A stretch of 7,320 bases of DNA. It comes from an uncultured Lachnospiraceae bacterium (GTDB lineage Bacteria > Bacillota > Clostridia > Lachnospirales > Lachnospiraceae). The stretch is from contig CAJUHY010000059.1 of assembly GCA_910585895.1 (NCBI GenBank), forward strand, positions 1 to 7,320, read 5' to 3'. The notes under the pieces were generated by a model. It made no database searches. It had not been told where the DNA came from and saw only the letters and a program-made list of their open reading frames with translations. Positions 5,899-7,320 of this stretch are shown here, in pieces (the stretch's first letter is position 1; each line of letters starts with the position of its first letter). Both the position numbers and the translations under genes were made by a program.

Positions 5899-6098
5899 TG
5901 ACATTCCGCTTCCTAATCCTATAGCTATTGTAGAAAATCTACGATAGATGCTGATATATTTTGTATAAAAAGACAGAATTATATACTACTCTTCTCTGTT
6001 CAAAAGAGCAAGTTTTTCTTTGGCAGCCCCCTCGCAATGTTGCATATCCTGTTTTCTTCCCTGCAGCTATCAGCCAAGGAAGAACGTACGCTCTGACC
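5899..6098. other. Non-coding stretch between the membrane protein gene and the purC promoter
   Basis: I see no credible gene here. It holds the inverted repeat at 5925-5947 and a second hairpin at 6054-6084 (aggaagaa against ttcttccc, 8 bp including one wobble on the minus strand). A weak stem at 5973-5978/5994-5999 is followed on the minus strand by CTTTTTA. This last element may be a poor terminator for the membrane protein gene. A perfect TATAAT also occurs on the minus strand at 5978-5983, without a matching -35 box. The single plus-strand frame through here lacks a ribosome binding site. Confidence 0.4.
5925..5947. repeat. 10-bp inverted repeat upstream of the purC promoter
   Basis: Arms 5925-5934 (ctattgtaga) and 5938-5947 (tctacgatag) pair around an AAA loop. 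The single difference is a U-G wobble in plus-strand RNA but a C-A mismatch in minus-strand RNA. It sits about 27 bases upstream of the -35 box, so it could be a binding site for a regulator. No U-tract follows on either strand. Confidence 0.45.
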
Positions 6099-7187
6099 TC
6101 ATCTTTTATTTTTTTCGGTAAGGCCTACATAGAGCCTTACGATTCCGCCCGTGACAATCATACACAAGACAGTCAGCAGCCAGCATTGCGGCGATGAAAA
6201 GGCTGCGTATTTATGAAAACCGTACAGAACTAGATAAACACCTATATGTATTGCATAATATTTTGATATATGTCTGTTGTAATAAAGCAGCTGCCTTCCG
6301 AACACTCCGCTTTTTTTCATTGCCCCATCACCGAGGTACAGCAAACCTGCAAAGAAAAGAATATGCGCAATGCTTGCGACAACATGGAAAAAATCGGGCT
6401 GAGCATACGCGATACATAAATACTGGTAAAGTTCGTCGCCAAACCCATACTTCTTTATGGTAAATATCCACCATACCAAAGCAATCACTGCACATAGCGG
6501 CATCACCCAACCGTAAAACGCTTTTTTATCCTTTACCCTCTGCAGCAAATGCCCGAATGCTACACCCAAAAATGCGTAGGATAAAAAGTAAACCGCGGCA
6601 AAGCTAATAAAATAATCATCCCCTATGATGATTTTTACGATGTAGCCAAGCACAGGAACATCCACGGGGCTTCCGTATAGAAACGGAGCAGCTATAGCGA
6701 ACAGCAAACCGACAACCGCATATCCGACAGCTGGAAGTTTCCATTTTTTAGCCAGTGCAAGCGCCAGATATATGATACCCGCAATAAAAAATATATTGAT
6801 AAACTGTAAATATTGCGCCAAAAGCCCATAATATACCTGCTTGTCGTCAAGTCTGTTCCTGACGAACAGATACGGCAGGGTCAGGGCGGCAAGATAAGCT
6901 ATATTGCTCAAATATTGGTATGCAATCATTACAATACCGTTTTTTGCAAGCATCTTTGGTTCTGACTGCCTGCTGTATACTGTGCCCATACCCATGACAA
7001 AGATAAATATAGCCGCGCCCGATAAGGTAGCAAAGCCGTACACTACTTTTATAACGGTATCTTCATGGCTCGATGTTGCCTGATAGGCGTGTACCAGAAA
7101 GATAAATACCATAAAAAATCCCTTTAAATAATCAAATTCGCCTTGCCTTGATGTATTTACAGGTTTCTTATCCAATATATGACTCAT
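6099..7187 (-). CDS. Multi-pass membrane protein, acyltransferase-3/HGSNAT-like
   Basis: The 362-residue protein has about ten hydrophobic membrane segments (roughly 20-37, 48-68, 84-108, 124-146, 152-170, 192-215, 225-244, 264-285, 307-325, 333-353). The first begins FDYLKGFFMVFIFLVH (18-33). This matches the start of membrane acyltransferases: Asp and Lys/Arg-Gly, then a His (H33) at the end of the helix. Such proteins transfer acetyl or other acyl groups to sugars or surface polymers across the membrane. The substrate here cannot be told, and the match rests on the N-terminal motif and topology. A second His lies in a late helix (H314). The start has AAGGAG (7197-7202) nine bases upstream. 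It begins 51 bases after a possible upstream frame, and it ends about 300 bases before purC, so it is not part of the purine cluster. Confidence 0.7.
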   Translation of the reverse strand: MSHILDKKPVNTSRQGEFDYLKGFFMVFIFLVHAYQATSSHEDTVIKVVYGFATLSGAAIFIFVMGMGTVYSRQSEPKMLAKNGIVMIAYQYLSNIAYLAALTLPYLFVRNRLDDKQVYYGLLAQYLQFINIFFIAGIIYLALALAKKWKLPAVGYAVVGLLFAIAAPFLYGSPVDVPVLGYIVKIIIGDDYFISFAAVYFLSYAFLGVAFGHLLQRVKDKKAFYGWVMPLCAVIALVWWIFTIKKYGFGDELYQYLCIAYAQPDFFHVVASIAHILFFAGLLYLGDGAMKKSGVFGRQLLYYNRHISKYYAIHIGVYLVLYGFHKYAAFSSPQCWLLTVLCMIVTGGIVRLYVGLTEKNKR

Positions 7188-7238
7188 AACAAATTACTCC
7201 TTCCATATCCGCATAATTCTTCTACGGAACTATCTCTT

Positions 7239-7319
7239 TTATTTCGCACGAATATCCCGCCATTTTTCCACCAAGAGAACTGCTGTAATCATCTTATAAA
7301 AGGAACTACATATTCCACA
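7239..7319 (-). CDS. Possible 3' end of an unrecognised gene, cut by the window edge
   Basis: One minus-strand frame is open from the window edge to a TAA at 7239-7241, giving 26 codons that end MITAVLLVEKWRDIRAK. The other two frames on this strand stop quickly. The piece looks protein-like, with a hydrophobic stretch followed by a charged tail, but 26 open codons can occur by chance and no family is recognisable. If real, it lies 51 bases upstream of the membrane protein gene with no visible terminator between, suggesting a shared transcript. Confidence 0.35.
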   Translation of the reverse strand, partial: CGICSSFYKMITAVLLVEKWRDIRAK

Positions 7320-7320
7320 C

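Noticed and set aside
5796..5970. Purine or ZTP riboswitch in the purC leader
   Set aside because: The conserved loop and junction sequences of these classes are absent, and the leader is only about 67 bases from the predicted start.
5978..5983. Second promoter for purC from a perfect TATAAT
   Set aside because: There is no acceptable -35 box at 16-18 bases; TTGAAC lies only 14 bases away.
5973..5999. Terminator for the membrane protein gene
   Set aside because: A 5-6-bp stem with a 15-base loop before CTTTTTA is too weak to call; noted only in the gap description.
5961..6197. Plus-strand open frame across the gap before purC
   Set aside because: It overlaps the end of the membrane protein gene by about 100 bases, lacks a ribosome binding site and shows no domain-like pattern.
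1..7320. Mobile element, CRISPR array, tRNA/rRNA or defence system
   Set aside because: No transposase-like frame, no regularly spaced repeats, no RNA gene signature and no defence-type domain was seen on either strand.

Overview
This window reads as ordinary chromosomal DNA from a Gram-positive anaerobe of the Clostridia. A Lachnospiraceae-like bacterium is my best guess, based on strong AGGAGG-type ribosome binding sites, a clostridial-style SecG and enolase, and a PurB of the long type that resembles the animal enzyme. Every gene I can support lies on the minus strand, so transcription runs from high to low coordinates.

In transcription order: the right edge (7239-7319) holds what may be the last 26 codons of an unrecognised gene. 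Next is a multi-pass membrane protein of the acyltransferase-3/HGSNAT-like type (6099-7187). A gap of about 300 bases follows (5796-6098). It carries a strong sigma-A-type promoter and several dyad-symmetric sequences. Then comes a compact purine cluster: purC (SAICAR synthetase), purF (PRPP amidotransferase) and purB (adenylosuccinate lyase). Together these cover the committed first step of IMP synthesis, the SAICAR step, and the two lyase reactions leading to AICAR and AMP. The other pathway genes are not in the window. After a 133-base gap with a long AT-rich hairpin comes eno (enolase). Two hairpins follow eno, then secG (SecYEG translocon subunit) with its own promoter and a terminator. 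The last ~56 bases at the left edge hold only two small hairpins.

Four start sites differ from, or need choosing among, the longest open frames. secG should start at the GTG at 332. purB should start at 3400 (or 3403). purC should start at the ATG at 5795, because the ribosome binding site GGAGG directly abuts the upstream ATG. The eno start at 1815 is unambiguous.

I see no mobile element, CRISPR array, rRNA, tRNA or recognised riboswitch, and no evidence of a new biological system. The observations most worth checking are non-coding. They are the paired hairpins after eno and the long hairpin after purB, whose G-U wobbles fit only the minus-strand RNA, and the dyad symmetries at the purC promoter.
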